NCBI GenBank assembly: GCA_030426265.1
Contig: JAUHYP010000015.1
Coordinates: forward strand, 1-60,354
Reading direction: 5' to 3'
DNA: 60,354 nucleotides
From: Gammaproteobacteria bacterium
Lineage (GTDB): Bacteria; Pseudomonadota; Gammaproteobacteria; Xanthomonadales; SZUA-36
The notes beneath the pieces are model-generated. The model did no database searches and had not been told where the DNA came from. It saw only the letters and a list, made by a program, of their open reading frames with translations. Shown here in pieces: positions 25,324 to 34,494 of this stretch. The first letter of the stretch is position 1, and the number at the start of each line of letters is the position of its first letter. The position numbers and the translations under genes were made by a program.

Positions 25324-26462
25324 TGACCAGTTATCTTGACTGACCTTGTCACAGTTGTTTGCGGACTGCTTTCCAAATGAGTGTTGTGCGCTCGAGCAAT
25401 CAGGGGGCTCTCAAACCACTTCCATGAGAGCAATGCGAGACCGTAAACAATCAATAGCGACATTGGCACAGCGAGCCAAAATGGCGCCTCGCCCACTCCA
25501 ACCCGTGTTTGGAAAAGGACAAGTGCATCGAGTACAAAAATGTGAAACAAATAGATGAAGTATGAAACTCTCCCGATACTTGCTAGAGCTCTAAGAGTCC
25601 ATCCTGCACGTTGCACGGGGTTCTGATGAAGCGAAAGCACAAGCATTGCGGCAATCACGCCAAACAGGGAATAACCAACCGAGGGAAGAAATAGTCCGTC
25701 TATGGGGGTCCACTGGAGGCCGATCATGACGATCAGAACGGCCCCGCCGATTAGAACTATTGAGCGAGTTCCTGAAAGGTCCAGTCTGGAAGCCAGGAGA
25801 GCGGCAACCCCTCCCAGCGCAATCGAATCAAGCCGACCCGGAACGAAAACATACAGCAGCCCAGGATTAAACATTTCCACGATTAACACGAGCAAGCGAA
25901 CAGCTAAGGGCAGCACAACCAGGGTAATGACTATTCTTCGAATCCAGACCTGCCCACCAAACGCGGCACACCCCAACATCAAGTATGCGGTCACTTCGAC
26001 TGACAGGGACCACGTAATAGTGAACGGTACCGCATCAAGACCGAGAAACGGAATGACCCAACCAGTGAGAAACAATAGTGTCATCCACAATTGATGCAAT
26101 TCTTCGGTATCCGCTCCGAGAAACCATGAGGCTAAGAAGAAAGCCACGATCGAAACCACGTAGATAGGTACGATCCGAACGAATCGCTTTTTGAAGAAGC
26201 CGTTGAGCTTCGGTAGTGAGTGATCTCGCATCAGGATGCTGACGATTAAAAAGCCGCTTAGCGCGAAGAACAGGTCCACACCGAGCCAGCCCATTTTGCG
26301 CAAGAACTCCCCAATCAAGTCTTCTGAATGAGGTTCAAACCGATATGAAGCGTGATAACAAAGCACCAAGATAATAGCGACGCCGCGCAGAGCGTCCAAC
26401 GCCACAAAGTGATCACTGCGTTTATGTACCTGGTCCGGCGATAGGTTTTCTTCAGAACTCAC
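25320..26462 (-). CDS. Acyltransferase family 3 membrane protein (O-acetylation)
   Basis: 380 residues, about ten membrane helices. The N-terminus FVALDALRGVAIILVLCYHA contains the conserved Arg and His of the acyltransferase-3 family, and LGVDLFFALSGFLIVSIL follows. These inner-membrane proteins move acetyl groups to periplasmic glycans. A GTG start overlaps the upstream EpsG-like stop (GTGA). Two acyltransferases in tandem imply an acetylated polymer. Confidence 0.87.
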   Translation of the reverse strand: MSSEENLSPDQVHKRSDHFVALDALRGVAIILVLCYHASYRFEPHSEDLIGEFLRKMGWLGVDLFFALSGFLIVSILMRDHSLPKLNGFFKKRFVRIVPIYVVSIVAFFLASWFLGADTEELHQLWMTLLFLTGWVIPFLGLDAVPFTITWSLSVEVTAYLMLGCAAFGGQVWIRRIVITLVVLPLAVRLLVLIVEMFNPGLLYVFVPGRLDSIALGGVAALLASRLDLSGTRSIVLIGGAVLIVMIGLQWTPIDGLFLPSVGYSLFGVIAAMLVLSLHQNPVQRAGWTLRALASIGRVSYFIYLFHIFVLDALVLFQTRVGVGEAPFWLAVPMSLLIVYGLALLSWKWFESPLIARAHNTHLESSPQTTVTRSVKITGQ

Positions 26463-27496
26463 AGGAATAGAAGATTCCCGTATGGGCGATGGGCAGCTGA
26501 ACTATTGGCGAACGTGAGCCAGAACCAAGCCAACGAGACGAAAAGAAAAGCCGTCACCGCCGTGAGTAGCTGTTGATTCTGAGGCCGAGAAATCGATGGC
26601 AAACATGAAAAAAAGGCGATGGATACCGGAAACAGATATAAGGTCATCCGGCCTGATGCCGCCGAAAACAAAAAGGAAAGCGGCACAAGCGCCAGTGCCA
26701 ACCAGGCCATCTGCTTCATCAAAGCGCCTGGAAGCAAAAAGTCTCTATGCAAACGGCCGGATAACAAGGCCAGCGCAGCCGGAATTCCGTTTACAAGTAC
26801 GTGCAACTTTGCACCAGGACTAAAGGTGAGCTCAGACTGGCCACGCAGATACATAGCATCGTACTGAGAGATCATATCCGTAGCCTGTACAAGAATGATC
26901 AAGAATGCAGCTCCGAACAATGAGCCAATGGCCTTGTTTCTGGGGCTAAGATTGCTGTCGGTGACCAAAAAAATGAGAAAGAAACTAGCGCTGTAGTGAA
27001 ACAGTGTGGCGATGATGATGAGCAATGCCCGCTTGACCACGTTGTATTCGTACCAACTCGCTGTCAACCAAAGCAGGACGCCAATCGCTACTGCCTGGCG
27101 ATTCGCACTCATCGCTACAACGATGACCAGTACCGGCATCGCCACGGTCAACGCCAACCATGGGTTTGGTGTCGTCCTGGCAAACCGGTACAGCCCCGCC
27201 ATGAAGATCAACGTCCCAAACACGTTGACGCCATAGACACCGAAACCTGCCTTGGTGGACAACCACATGGCGGCGGCATACAAGGGTTCGGCATGGTTCA
27301 TGGCGTCTGAAAGATCGCCCATCCCGATGATGGCCGCCTTGATCAGATAGTTGTTCCAGTCCATTCCGACATGGTGGCGAAGGCCCACAAAGAGGACCAG
27401 AAGCAGGAACATGGCCCACCAGGGCCCCTTTCTCAATTGGGAGGGTCCGAGCGCGCCAAGGGCTGCCAATAGCGTGATGGTCAGATACGGGAACAT
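26459..27496 (-). CDS. EpsG-like polysaccharide polymerase (Wzy)
   Basis: 345 residues starting MFPYLTITLLAALGALG, with about ten hydrophobic segments. The EpsG-family signature VGLRHHVGMDWNNYLIK is near residue 40. The family polymerises lipid-linked repeat units at the periplasmic face. The ATG at 27494-27496 was preferred to an upstream start that lacks a membrane segment. This is the likely Wzy of the operon; a ligase-like protein is encoded separately at 43678-45033. Confidence 0.82.
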   Translation of the reverse strand: MFPYLTITLLAALGALGPSQLRKGPWWAMFLLLVLFVGLRHHVGMDWNNYLIKAAIIGMGDLSDAMNHAEPLYAAAMWLSTKAGFGVYGVNVFGTLIFMAGLYRFARTTPNPWLALTVAMPVLVIVVAMSANRQAVAIGVLLWLTASWYEYNVVKRALLIIIATLFHYSASFFLIFLVTDSNLSPRNKAIGSLFGAAFLIILVQATDMISQYDAMYLRGQSELTFSPGAKLHVLVNGIPAALALLSGRLHRDFLLPGALMKQMAWLALALVPLSFLFSAASGRMTLYLFPVSIAFFSCLPSISRPQNQQLLTAVTAFLFVSLAWFWLTFANSSAAHRPYGNLLFL

Positions 27497-27566
27497 CGAT
27501 GCGCTAACCTTTCGCGGTCTGGTGGGTCCCCGTTCGGGGAAACTGAAAAGTGCCAAAATCCTTTTG

Positions 27567-28970
27567 TCACCCAGGCGCTACCGAGAGGCGGAATTCGTCT
27601 GGTAGGCAGCCGCTGTCCGGGCGCATGGACTCCCATGCTTTGTTGAATAGTATTCGCCGGAATGCGTCATCTCTGATTCGATTGCTTGCCGCCACGATGC
27701 CTTCTGAGGACTCGAACAACAATTCCTCCGGAAGCGCTGAGCCAAAGGTTCCGTCTCCACTGCCGGTTGGTCTGGCCACCAAGGGCAGCACTCCTTCTCT
27801 CAGCACATCGAGGACCACAGTGGACTCCGTGGCGATCGCGATTTCAAACTCCTTGATGCGATTCAACGGCTGGGACTTCGGCCATTCAGTCATTCCCAGG
27901 CGACTGACTTCTTGCCGAACAGCTGACTGCTCTTCAATTGGCAGCCGCTCAAAAACGGGATGTGGCTTCCACACCAACCTCGGTACGCATTGCTCCATAC
28001 CACTCGCAGCCTCCGCAATCATTCGCAACAGGGACAATTCCCCACCCACCCCTGCTTCCTGGTAAACCGCGCTATGGGGATGGAGCCAACTCGTAAGAAT
28101 AGCCCAGCCCACCCCTCCTTCTGCAGTTGAAGGCCTGCCTGCGGGATTCACTACGACCCGTTCGTAGCCACCGAGCCGCTCGAGCAGTTGTCGGTCGAAT
28201 TCGTTTCGGCATACGGCAACCGTCGAATACGCAAAAAAATTTCCACCCACGCACATCCCATGCAACCAATGCACTGTCTCAACACCCTGCTGCTTGAGTG
28301 CGTGATCCAATCGGCCTGTATCCCCCATGCCTGTATGCCCGAATAGGCAAAAGCGCTGGCACAAGCTATGCGTGTTGCACCACGCACGGTACTCGGCACC
28401 CAACATCAGCCGAAAATAGACAGAGACCAACGTGGCAAAGTCAGGGCGGGCTCCAGAGCTTTTGGCGATCTTCCGGAGCGCGCGCGATGCTCCGCCTGAA
28501 TCACGCCAACCATTGAAAATTCCGCGCACACCCGAAAGGCTTCGCTGCGGGCATACGAACTGAAATCCCCCGACATCGATGCCCTGGGATTCCAACTGAC
28601 GCTTCAACTCGCTCACGCCTGGGCGCCTCAAACTGCGTCCGACCAACAGAATCGTCACGGACTTGCCTGATGCCTCCTGCCATACGTGCCGGGTACGATT
28701 GCTCCACTCACGGTGAACAGCCACAAGCCCATCGGCGGGTTCAACGGGAACTGCATCCCTCCTCCACTTACCGTTCAGCATGAATGCAGCGAGCGCCAAA
28801 AGACGCGCCATCAGATCAGTCAATCCGCGAACATTGGTCGCCCCACTTGTCCACCCACCTGATGGCGGGCCCTTGAGCAGTTCCAGCCTCACGGCTTCGT
28901 CGAGGCCCGCACCCGAAACGATGGGTCGCACATCAATGGCACGGGGTTCAATGATCTGCGACACACTCAC
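27567..28970 (-). CDS. Putative GT-B-like polysaccharide glycosyltransferase, family not identified
   Basis: 467 residues, not assigned with confidence. Features resembling GT-B capsule enzymes are VTILLVGRSLRRPGVSELKRQL, a central VHWLHGMCVGGNFFAYST with AVCRNEFDRQLLERLG, then RLVWKPHPVFERLP and EIAIATESTVVLDVLREGVLPLV. The WKPHP and TESTV segments recall nucleotide-sugar-binding parts of capsule glycosyltransferases. Its GTG start overlaps the stop of the upstream pyruvyl transferase gene by 4 bp. An alternative is a glycan phosphotransferase. Confidence 0.6.
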   Translation of the reverse strand: MSVSQIIEPRAIDVRPIVSGAGLDEAVRLELLKGPPSGGWTSGATNVRGLTDLMARLLALAAFMLNGKWRRDAVPVEPADGLVAVHREWSNRTRHVWQEASGKSVTILLVGRSLRRPGVSELKRQLESQGIDVGGFQFVCPQRSLSGVRGIFNGWRDSGGASRALRKIAKSSGARPDFATLVSVYFRLMLGAEYRAWCNTHSLCQRFCLFGHTGMGDTGRLDHALKQQGVETVHWLHGMCVGGNFFAYSTVAVCRNEFDRQLLERLGGYERVVVNPAGRPSTAEGGVGWAILTSWLHPHSAVYQEAGVGGELSLLRMIAEAASGMEQCVPRLVWKPHPVFERLPIEEQSAVRQEVSRLGMTEWPKSQPLNRIKEFEIAIATESTVVLDVLREGVLPLVARPTGSGDGTFGSALPEELLFESSEGIVAASNRIRDDAFRRILFNKAWESMRPDSGCLPDEFRLSVAPG

Positions 28971-30025
28971 GCGCTTAGCGATTCCGGCGACTCGGACTCG
29001 GGACGGCGCATTTCATTTTTCGAGCGGGCCATCGAGGCCAATCGATCAAACAAACCATTTCGAGCTCGGCTGGCCGCCTCGAGAAACTCATTCAAGCTTC
29101 TGAGTTCGCGAGGCGTCCAGTGCGCGAGTTCGCGGATTTGGGCCTTGCCCAGGGTTTGTAGAGGAATTTCGCGGTGGCCCAAACCAGCATCTTCCAGAAG
29201 CGAAGCAACCTTGTGACTGTTGGAGGTCAATGCAATGAACGGTGTTCCAACCCCGATGGCGGTACAGATTCCGTGATAGCGGCCCGTGACGAAACATGCC
29301 AGGTCGGAGATTCGGCTAACGAATGCGTCGGTGTCATTGACAGCATGCTTCAGCTGTGTGATCCGGCAATCGGCATATCGGGCGGACTTTAGGGGACTGA
29401 ACACATCTTGCTTGCCGAACATTGAGCGAACGAATTTCCAGGCAGCGTGGCGCCGATTTCCGGGGAACTGGATGGGCAGGTAGGTGCCTTCGTTCTCTCT
29501 GCAGCGCTGGAGAAGCTGGACGGATACGTCTCGCAACACCGAATCCCCATACCCAATTCCTTCCCCCTGTTCGTAGTCGGGCTTCAGGGAACCCAGAGAG
29601 AGATCGGGCACGACAATCACTTTTCGAGTCAACCCATCCAACTGGCGTGCGCTTTCACGGTCTCGTACAGAAATCAGGTCAAATTTCAAAGCCATGGATT
29701 CCGTGCCGGAACTGTTTTCCGCCCAGGTGCAATTGATCAATGCACTTGGGACACCGAGTTCCTGACAATATGAGGAGGCCTGCAACAGTTTTCTTCCCGC
29801 CGGCGCGTCATGATGGAGCGTCCCTTCTCCATTGACGATGACGAGATCGGCCTTGCCGATTGCTGATGAAACGGCGGCAATTTTCCACCAGTCGGCATTC
29901 GGGGGGGAGGTGACGGACAAAGTGATACCCCGGGCCTTCAATTCATTGCTGAGTGTTCGAAATACCAGTTCGCAGCCGTGATGGAGGTCGCTGCGGGTGT
30001 CATTCAGCAGGACGGCTCGAAGCAC
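28967..30025 (-). CDS. Polysaccharide pyruvyl transferase family protein
   Basis: 352 residues from GTG. The N-terminus has LLNDTRSDLHHGCELVFRTL and DLVIVNGEGTLHHD; the C-terminal half has DLACFVTGRYHGICTAIGVGTPFIAL and SNSHKVASLLEDAGLG. This is the signature of the pyruvyl transferase (CsaB/WcaK) family, which adds ketal-linked pyruvate to sugars using phosphoenolpyruvate. It begins immediately after a decayed epimerase fragment. It would give the surface polymer an acidic substituent. Confidence 0.87.
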   Translation of the reverse strand: MLRAVLLNDTRSDLHHGCELVFRTLSNELKARGITLSVTSPPNADWWKIAAVSSAIGKADLVIVNGEGTLHHDAPAGRKLLQASSYCQELGVPSALINCTWAENSSGTESMALKFDLISVRDRESARQLDGLTRKVIVVPDLSLGSLKPDYEQGEGIGYGDSVLRDVSVQLLQRCRENEGTYLPIQFPGNRRHAAWKFVRSMFGKQDVFSPLKSARYADCRITQLKHAVNDTDAFVSRISDLACFVTGRYHGICTAIGVGTPFIALTSNSHKVASLLEDAGLGHREIPLQTLGKAQIRELAHWTPRELRSLNEFLEAASRARNGLFDRLASMARSKNEMRRPESESPESLSA

Positions 30026-30222
30026 CCATCCACCGTATTTGCTATCCCAACATTGAAGAGAAACTTTGGATTACCGTTCAGATCTCCTCGAGCCTTGTCG
30101 ATACTGTCGAAAGAATGCCCCGCATCCTCCTTCCTGAAAATCGGGCCCAGCGCCTCAGTCACGGCCCACCCCAACGCTTTCCCAAGTGCCTTCGCAATGG
30201 CCTCGAACAACCCGCTCCAAAC
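30004..30222 (-). pseudogene. Remnant of the C-terminus of an NAD-dependent sugar epimerase
   Basis: About 70 codons read WSGLFEAIAKALGKALGWAV... then DAGHSFDSIDKARGDL and VGIANTVDG. This parallels the C-terminus of the intact epimerase at 31820-32866 ([19 protein letters not shown]..., [26 protein letters not shown]). Nothing of the catalytic Rossmann domain remains, and the piece is squeezed between a glycosyltransferase stop and a pyruvyl transferase start. It is best explained as a leftover of recombination at this junction, where base composition also changes. Confidence 0.75.
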
Positions 30223-31220
30223 TAGACTCCACCAACGACCAACCGCTCAGCCCGCCCCACCCCAATCAGCACGCACAACCATCGATACGGCAAGCTGCCC
30301 ACAACAACCGGGTCCGAACTGAAGGCCTTCGACAAGGAAAAATACTCCCTGGCAATCCGCACGTGTCCCTGCCTCAGAACATTCCTCCCGGTGCGCCAGA
30401 CGGAGTACGCCAGGCCCCTCGAGATCTGTTCCCGTCGATGGTCATTGCCCATGGCCTTGAGCAGTTCGAAATGCCCCTTGTACATTTCCAGCATCGATGA
30501 CGCGACGTTGCGCCCCCTTCTCCGGGTGATCCGGGCCGAATTCTCGTGGTTGCGATAGACATAAGTGGAAACCTTCGACAGCACGGGTGTCGCGCCGTCG
30601 ATCACCACCCTGATGAACAGGTCGGTATCCTGCTTCTTGAGCAGTGACTCCATGAATCCTCCCACGCGCTCCAGGTGCGTTCGTCGGTACAGGGGCGCCG
30701 CGCAGATGGGCGTTTTACGGACCAGCTGCTCGATACCCTCGGGCCCCGCTTCGGGCTTGTCCCGGTCCCCGTAAGGCCGGATGGCCCCGTCCCTCATGTT
30801 GAGCCTTAAGGACATTCCAATACTGAACTCATCGGGGCCCAGGGCCTCCGAACAACGCACCTGCTCCTCCAGGCAGCCTGGAAGCAGATAGTCATCCGCA
30901 TCAAGAAACTTGATGTACTGGCCGTCTGACCTGGAAAAGCCGAGGTTCCTGGCGGCACACGCCCCTCGGTTCTCCGTGAAGACGGCCACCACCTGTTCCT
31001 GGAAGCCACGAATGATCTCCGCGCTGCCATCCGTCGAGCCGTCATCCACAACGACCAACTGGACGTTCGGATAGTCCTGGGAAAGCACGCTGGTGATGGC
31101 TTCTTCGACAAACGCCTCGGAATTGAAGCAGGGAATGATCACCGAGACACGGGGTACGGCTTCAGCTGGATTCGGACGATCGCTTTTCAAACAGGAAGAA
31201 CCGGTGATAGGGGAACTCAA
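30222..31220 (-). CDS. Family 2 glycosyltransferase
   Basis: 332 residues of GT-A fold. VSVIIPCFNSEAFVEEAITSVL and LVVVDDGSTDGSAEII mark the nucleotide-binding part; YIKFLDADDYLLPG gives the DxD; KQDTDLFIRV follows. It is inverting-type by family. The ATG at 31220 overlaps the upstream methyltransferase gene by 59 bp; no better start lies downstream before the IIPCFN strand, so it is retained. It would add a sugar to the lipid-linked repeat unit. Confidence 0.87.
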   Translation of the reverse strand: MSSPITGSSCLKSDRPNPAEAVPRVSVIIPCFNSEAFVEEAITSVLSQDYPNVQLVVVDDGSTDGSAEIIRGFQEQVVAVFTENRGACAARNLGFSRSDGQYIKFLDADDYLLPGCLEEQVRCSEALGPDEFSIGMSLRLNMRDGAIRPYGDRDKPEAGPEGIEQLVRKTPICAAPLYRRTHLERVGGFMESLLKKQDTDLFIRVVIDGATPVLSKVSTYVYRNHENSARITRRRGRNVASSMLEMYKGHFELLKAMGNDHRREQISRGLAYSVWRTGRNVLRQGHVRIAREYFSLSKAFSSDPVVVGSLPYRWLCVLIGVGRAERLVVGGV

Positions 31221-31803
31221 ACACCCGGAACGTGTGGCACAAGGTGCACACCGCGGCCAGGTCCTTCGACACCCTGGCCAGATCGAACCCCTCCTTGTTC
31301 AATTCCCAGTAGTGCTCGCCGTCGAACTTGTGCTTTCGCGGCTTGAAGAAGGGCTTGTCGATCATGAAGGTACGATTGGCGAACCTGGGCACATGAATCC
31401 TGAACCGCCAGACCTTCTTCGCATCCGGCAGGCTGATCACCACAAAACGCCTGGCGACACGGTTCATCTCCGCGAATCCGCGCAGGGAGTCCTCATAGGG
31501 CAAATGCTCCAGCACCTGGAAGGCACAGACCACGTCATACGCGTTGTCTTCGAGCGGCATCCGGGTCACCCCACCGACATGGTCCGGGTTCAGGGCCGGG
31601 TCCAAGTCGAGCGTTTCGACCTTCAGGCCGTACAGCCGCGCGGCCTGCTGGAAGACACCCGCGCCCGGGCCCACTTCGAGCACGTTCTCGGGCCGCAGCG
31701 CCTGGACCTCGTTGATCTGGTGCCAGACGCTGTTCCAGCGCGCCTGGGACATGTACCGATCGAAGCGATAGTGGTCCGGATCGACTTGCACCTGCTCTTT
31801 CAT
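31162..31803 (-). CDS. Class I SAM-dependent methyltransferase
   Basis: 213 residues. NVLEVGPGAGVFQQAARLYG is motif I; YDVVCAFQVLEHLPYEDSLRGF and VVISLPDAK follow in the methyltransf_11 order. The C-terminal part is a short specific domain. A glycan or small-molecule acceptor is likely. It begins 16 bp after the epimerase stop and shares the high GC of that upstream block rather than the AT-rich genes further downstream. Confidence 0.82.
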   Translation of the reverse strand: MKEQVQVDPDHYRFDRYMSQARWNSVWHQINEVQALRPENVLEVGPGAGVFQQAARLYGLKVETLDLDPALNPDHVGGVTRMPLEDNAYDVVCAFQVLEHLPYEDSLRGFAEMNRVARRFVVISLPDAKKVWRFRIHVPRFANRTFMIDKPFFKPRKHKFDGEHYWELNKEGFDLARVSKDLAAVCTLCHTFRVFEFPYHRFFLFEKRSSESS

Positions 31804-31819
31804 GGCGAGCCCTGGATCA

Positions 31820-32866
31820 TCAAATCGGCTCGCCGACTCCGCCGTGCTTCACGAACCACTCCACGACTTCCTGCAGGCCCGTATCGACGGCCTGGTCGGG
31901 GACGTAAGCGATTCGCTCGCTTGCACTCGATACGTCGGCCAAGGAATGCCGCACATCCCCCGCCCTGAAGTCCCGGTACTGCGCCTTCGGCACCGCCCAC
32001 CCCATCGCCTGTTCGATCCCCTTCGCCAGGGCCTCGAACAACTCGTTCAGGGTCGTGCGCTCCCCGCATGCCACGTTGTACACCCGGTTCAGGGCCTCTC
32101 CTTCCGCCGTCGCCGCCAGCAGGTTCGCCTGCACGGCATTGTCGATGTAGGTGAAGTCCCGGCTCGTCTCCCCGTCGCCGTTGATGTACACCGGCTCGCC
32201 CTTGAGCATCTTGCCGATCCATTTCGGAATCACCGCCGCGTAGGCGCCGTCCGGGTCCTGGCGCGGGCCGAACACGTTGAAGTAGCGCAGGCCCACCGTG
32301 TCGAAGCCGTAACAGCGTTGGAACACGTCCGCGTACAGCTCGTTGACGTACTTGGTGACGGCGTAGGGTGAGAGCGGCTTGCCGATGCGCTCCTCCACCT
32401 TGGGCAGCTCGGTGCTGTCGCCATAGGTGGAGCTGCTGGCGGCGTAGGTGAAGCTCTTGACGCCCTCGTCGCGGGCGGCCACCAGCATATTGAGAAACCC
32501 GTCGATGTTCGCCTGGTTGGTGGTGATGGGGTCCTCCAGGCTGCGCGGCACCGAGCCCATGGCGGCCTGGTGCAGCACGTGTCGTACGCCATTCACCGCA
32601 GCGCGGCAGTCATCCAGTTCGCGGATGTCGCCCTCGATGAAGGTGAATCGAGCCCAGGCCTCCTCGCCCACGCATTGGCGCACGTCGTCCAGATTGTGTG
32701 GGTGGCCGGTGGCGAAGTTGTCCAGGCCGACCACCGTCTGGCCAAGCGCCAGCAGCTTCTCCAGCAGGTGGCTGCCGATGAAGCCCGCCACGCCGGTCAC
32801 GCACCAGCTGCGCGGGCTGCCCCGCAGCTCGGCCTGTACCTGTTCGTAGCGATTAGAGCCGGGCAT
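31820..32866 (-). CDS. UDP-N-acetylhexosamine/uronate 4-epimerase (WbpP/TviC-like)
   Basis: 348 residues, extended short-chain dehydrogenase fold. NAD motif [11 protein letters not shown] is near the N-terminus, AASSSTYGD carries the catalytic Ser/Thr, and SPYAVTKY is the YxxxK motif. The long N-terminal extension and the [15 protein letters not shown] segment match WbpP/TviC enzymes, which epimerise UDP-GlcNAc or UDP-GlcNAcA to the galacto form. It is paired with the UDP-HexNAc dehydrogenase, whose stop overlaps this ATG by 14 bp. A further upstream ATG at 32890 is possible but would increase the overlap. Confidence 0.88.
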   Translation of the reverse strand: MPGSNRYEQVQAELRGSPRSWCVTGVAGFIGSHLLEKLLALGQTVVGLDNFATGHPHNLDDVRQCVGEEAWARFTFIEGDIRELDDCRAAVNGVRHVLHQAAMGSVPRSLEDPITTNQANIDGFLNMLVAARDEGVKSFTYAASSSTYGDSTELPKVEERIGKPLSPYAVTKYVNELYADVFQRCYGFDTVGLRYFNVFGPRQDPDGAYAAVIPKWIGKMLKGEPVYINGDGETSRDFTYIDNAVQANLLAATAEGEALNRVYNVACGERTTLNELFEALAKGIEQAMGWAVPKAQYRDFRAGDVRHSLADVSSASERIAYVPDQAVDTGLQEVVEWFVKHGGVGEPI

Positions 32867-34154
32867 CGACCAGCTCCCGGTCAAAGACATTCTTCACGTC
32901 GTAGTACACGCAACCCTCGGCCGCCCAGCCGCGGAACGTTTCCGCGGAAACGTCGCGGAACTGGCGGTGCGGCACGGCCGAGACGATGGCGTGGTAGGCG
33001 CCCGCTTCCGGCGCATCCACCATGCGCGCGCCGGCCAGGCGCTCCGTCATTCCTTTCGACTGCCCTGCCCCGTTCACCCATGGGTCCCAGACGTCCACCT
33101 CGCAGCCACGCGAGCGCAGGTTCCGTACCAGGCGGAACACCTGGCTGTTGCGCGTGTCGGGGCAGTTCTCCTTGAAGGTCAGGCCCAGCACCAGCACGCG
33201 CGAGCCGCTGGCTTCGACGCCGGCCTCCAGCATCAGGCCACGGACCTTGCCGGCCACCCAGTCGGCCATGCCGTCGTTCACGCCACGACCGGCCAGGATG
33301 ATGTGCGGGTTGAAGCCCACCTCGCGCGCTTTGTGCGTCAGGTAGTAGGGGTCCACGCCGATGCAGTGCCCGCCCACCAGGCCCGGCTCGAAGGGCAGGA
33401 AGTTCCACTTGGTGCCCGCCGCCTCGAGCACCTCGCGCGTGTCCAGGCCCAGGCGGTCGAACAGCATGGCCAGTTCGTTCACCAGGGCGATGTTCACGTC
33501 GCGTTGCGTGTTCTCGATCACTTTCGCCGCCTCGGCCACGCGCACGCTGCTGGCGCGGTGAGTGCCGGCGGGCACGATGCGGGCATACAGGCCATCGATG
33601 AACTCCAGCGAAGCGTCACAGCAGCCCGCCGTCACCTTGACGATGCCCTGCAGCCGCCGTTCCCTGTCGCCCGGGTTGATGCGCTCGGGGCTGTAGCCGT
33701 ACCAGAAGTCCGTGCCCCCCTTCAGGCCACTGATCTGCTCCAGCACCGGCACGCAGACCTCCTCGGTGGCGCCGGGATAGACCGTGGATTCGAACACCAC
33801 CGTGTCACCCGCCTTCAGGATCGGGCCCAGGGTGCGGCAGGCGCCCTGCAGGGGAGACAGATCAGGCGTGCTGTCCGCGTACACCGGCGTGGGCACAGTC
33901 ACGATGAACACCGTGGCCGAGGCCAGGCCTGCGGGATCGGCCGTCAGGGCCAGCGCCCCGACCCGCTCGAGTTCCGCCGCGTCCAGCTCGCCCGTCCGGT
34001 CCCGGCCGGCCTCGAGCTCCGCCACGCGGCTTTCGTCGATGTCGAAGCCGATCACCTCGAAGTGCTCGGCGAAGGCCGCCAGCAACGGCGTTCCCACGTA
34101 CCCCAGACCGATGATCGCAATCACCGGCCCGGTCCCCTGTCCCCCTTCAGTCAT
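32853..34154 (-). CDS. UDP-N-acetylhexosamine 6-dehydrogenase (TviB/WbpO-like)
   Basis: 433 residues. [17 protein letters not shown] is the NAD-binding motif, [13 protein letters not shown] and [11 protein letters not shown] are family blocks, and [19 protein letters not shown] contains the catalytic Cys. The enzyme oxidises a UDP-N-acetylhexosamine to its uronic acid using two NAD molecules. With the adjacent epimerase it would supply UDP-GalNAcA or a relative. Near the C-terminus the segment [11 protein letters not shown] is encoded across the palindrome at 32936-32953. It overlaps the MarR-like gene by 8 bp at its start. Confidence 0.9.
   Translation of the reverse strand: MTEGGQGTGPVIAIIGLGYVGTPLLAAFAEHFEVIGFDIDESRVAELEAGRDRTGELDAAELERVGALALTADPAGLASATVFIVTVPTPVYADSTPDLSPLQGACRTLGPILKAGDTVVFESTVYPGATEEVCVPVLEQISGLKGGTDFWYGYSPERINPGDRERRLQGIVKVTAGCCDASLEFIDGLYARIVPAGTHRASSVRVAEAAKVIENTQRDVNIALVNELAMLFDRLGLDTREVLEAAGTKWNFLPFEPGLVGGHCIGVDPYYLTHKAREVGFNPHIILAGRGVNDGMADWVAGKVRGLMLEAGVEASGSRVLVLGLTFKENCPDTRNSQVFRLVRNLRSRGCEVDVWDPWVNGAGQSKGMTERLAGARMVDAPEAGAYHAIVSAVPHRQFRDVSAETFRGWAAEGCVYYDVKNVFDRELVDARL
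32936..32953. repeat. Palindromic repeat inside a coding sequence, copy 2
   Basis: ACGTTTCCGCGGAAACGT, identical to the core of the palindrome at 16979-17000. Here it encodes the VSAET part of FRDVSAETF near the end of the dehydrogenase, with no net insertion obvious. Confidence 0.85.
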
Positions 34155-34494
34155 GATGTGCTCCCGGCGATGCCGCCATTTCGCTTTGCAGTGTCTCGAT
34201 CTCGATCTTCAGTGCTTCGTACTCGTCCATCTTCCGTTGCAGGAATCGCGCCGTGATCCTGGTCTTGGCCTCGATGCCGGCTGGCGTCAGGATGTAGAGA
34301 TAGGCGCGCTTGCGCTTGTTGTTCTTGAAATTCCGGGCCTTCACCAGGCCCTTGTCCACCAGCGCCCGCAGGCAGTAGTTGGTCTTGCCCAGGCTCACGC
34401 CCAGGTGTTCGGCCAGTTCGCGCTGGCTGACCCGGGGGTTGGCCTCCAGGTAGCGCAGCAGCTTGAGGTGAACCTCGTTCACCTTCTCAGCCAT
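34147..34494 (-). CDS. MarR-type EPS-associated transcriptional regulator
   Basis: 115 residues. Winged helix-turn-helix: [47 protein letters not shown], followed by a basic wing ([17 protein letters not shown]) and a C-terminal coiled segment. This matches the small MarR-like regulators found inside exopolysaccharide loci. It sits between the flippase gene (8-bp overlap) and the dehydrogenase gene (8-bp overlap), so it is made as part of the operon and may control it. Confidence 0.88.
   Translation of the reverse strand: MAEKVNEVHLKLLRYLEANPRVSQRELAEHLGVSLGKTNYCLRALVDKGLVKARNFKNNKRKRAYLYILTPAGIEAKTRITARFLQRKMDEYEALKIEIETLQSEMAASPGAHHD

Noticed and set aside
30004-30210. A 68-codon open frame as an independent small gene
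   Set aside because: Its sequence parallels the C-terminus of the nearby epimerase without the catalytic domain, so a pseudogene remnant is the better explanation.
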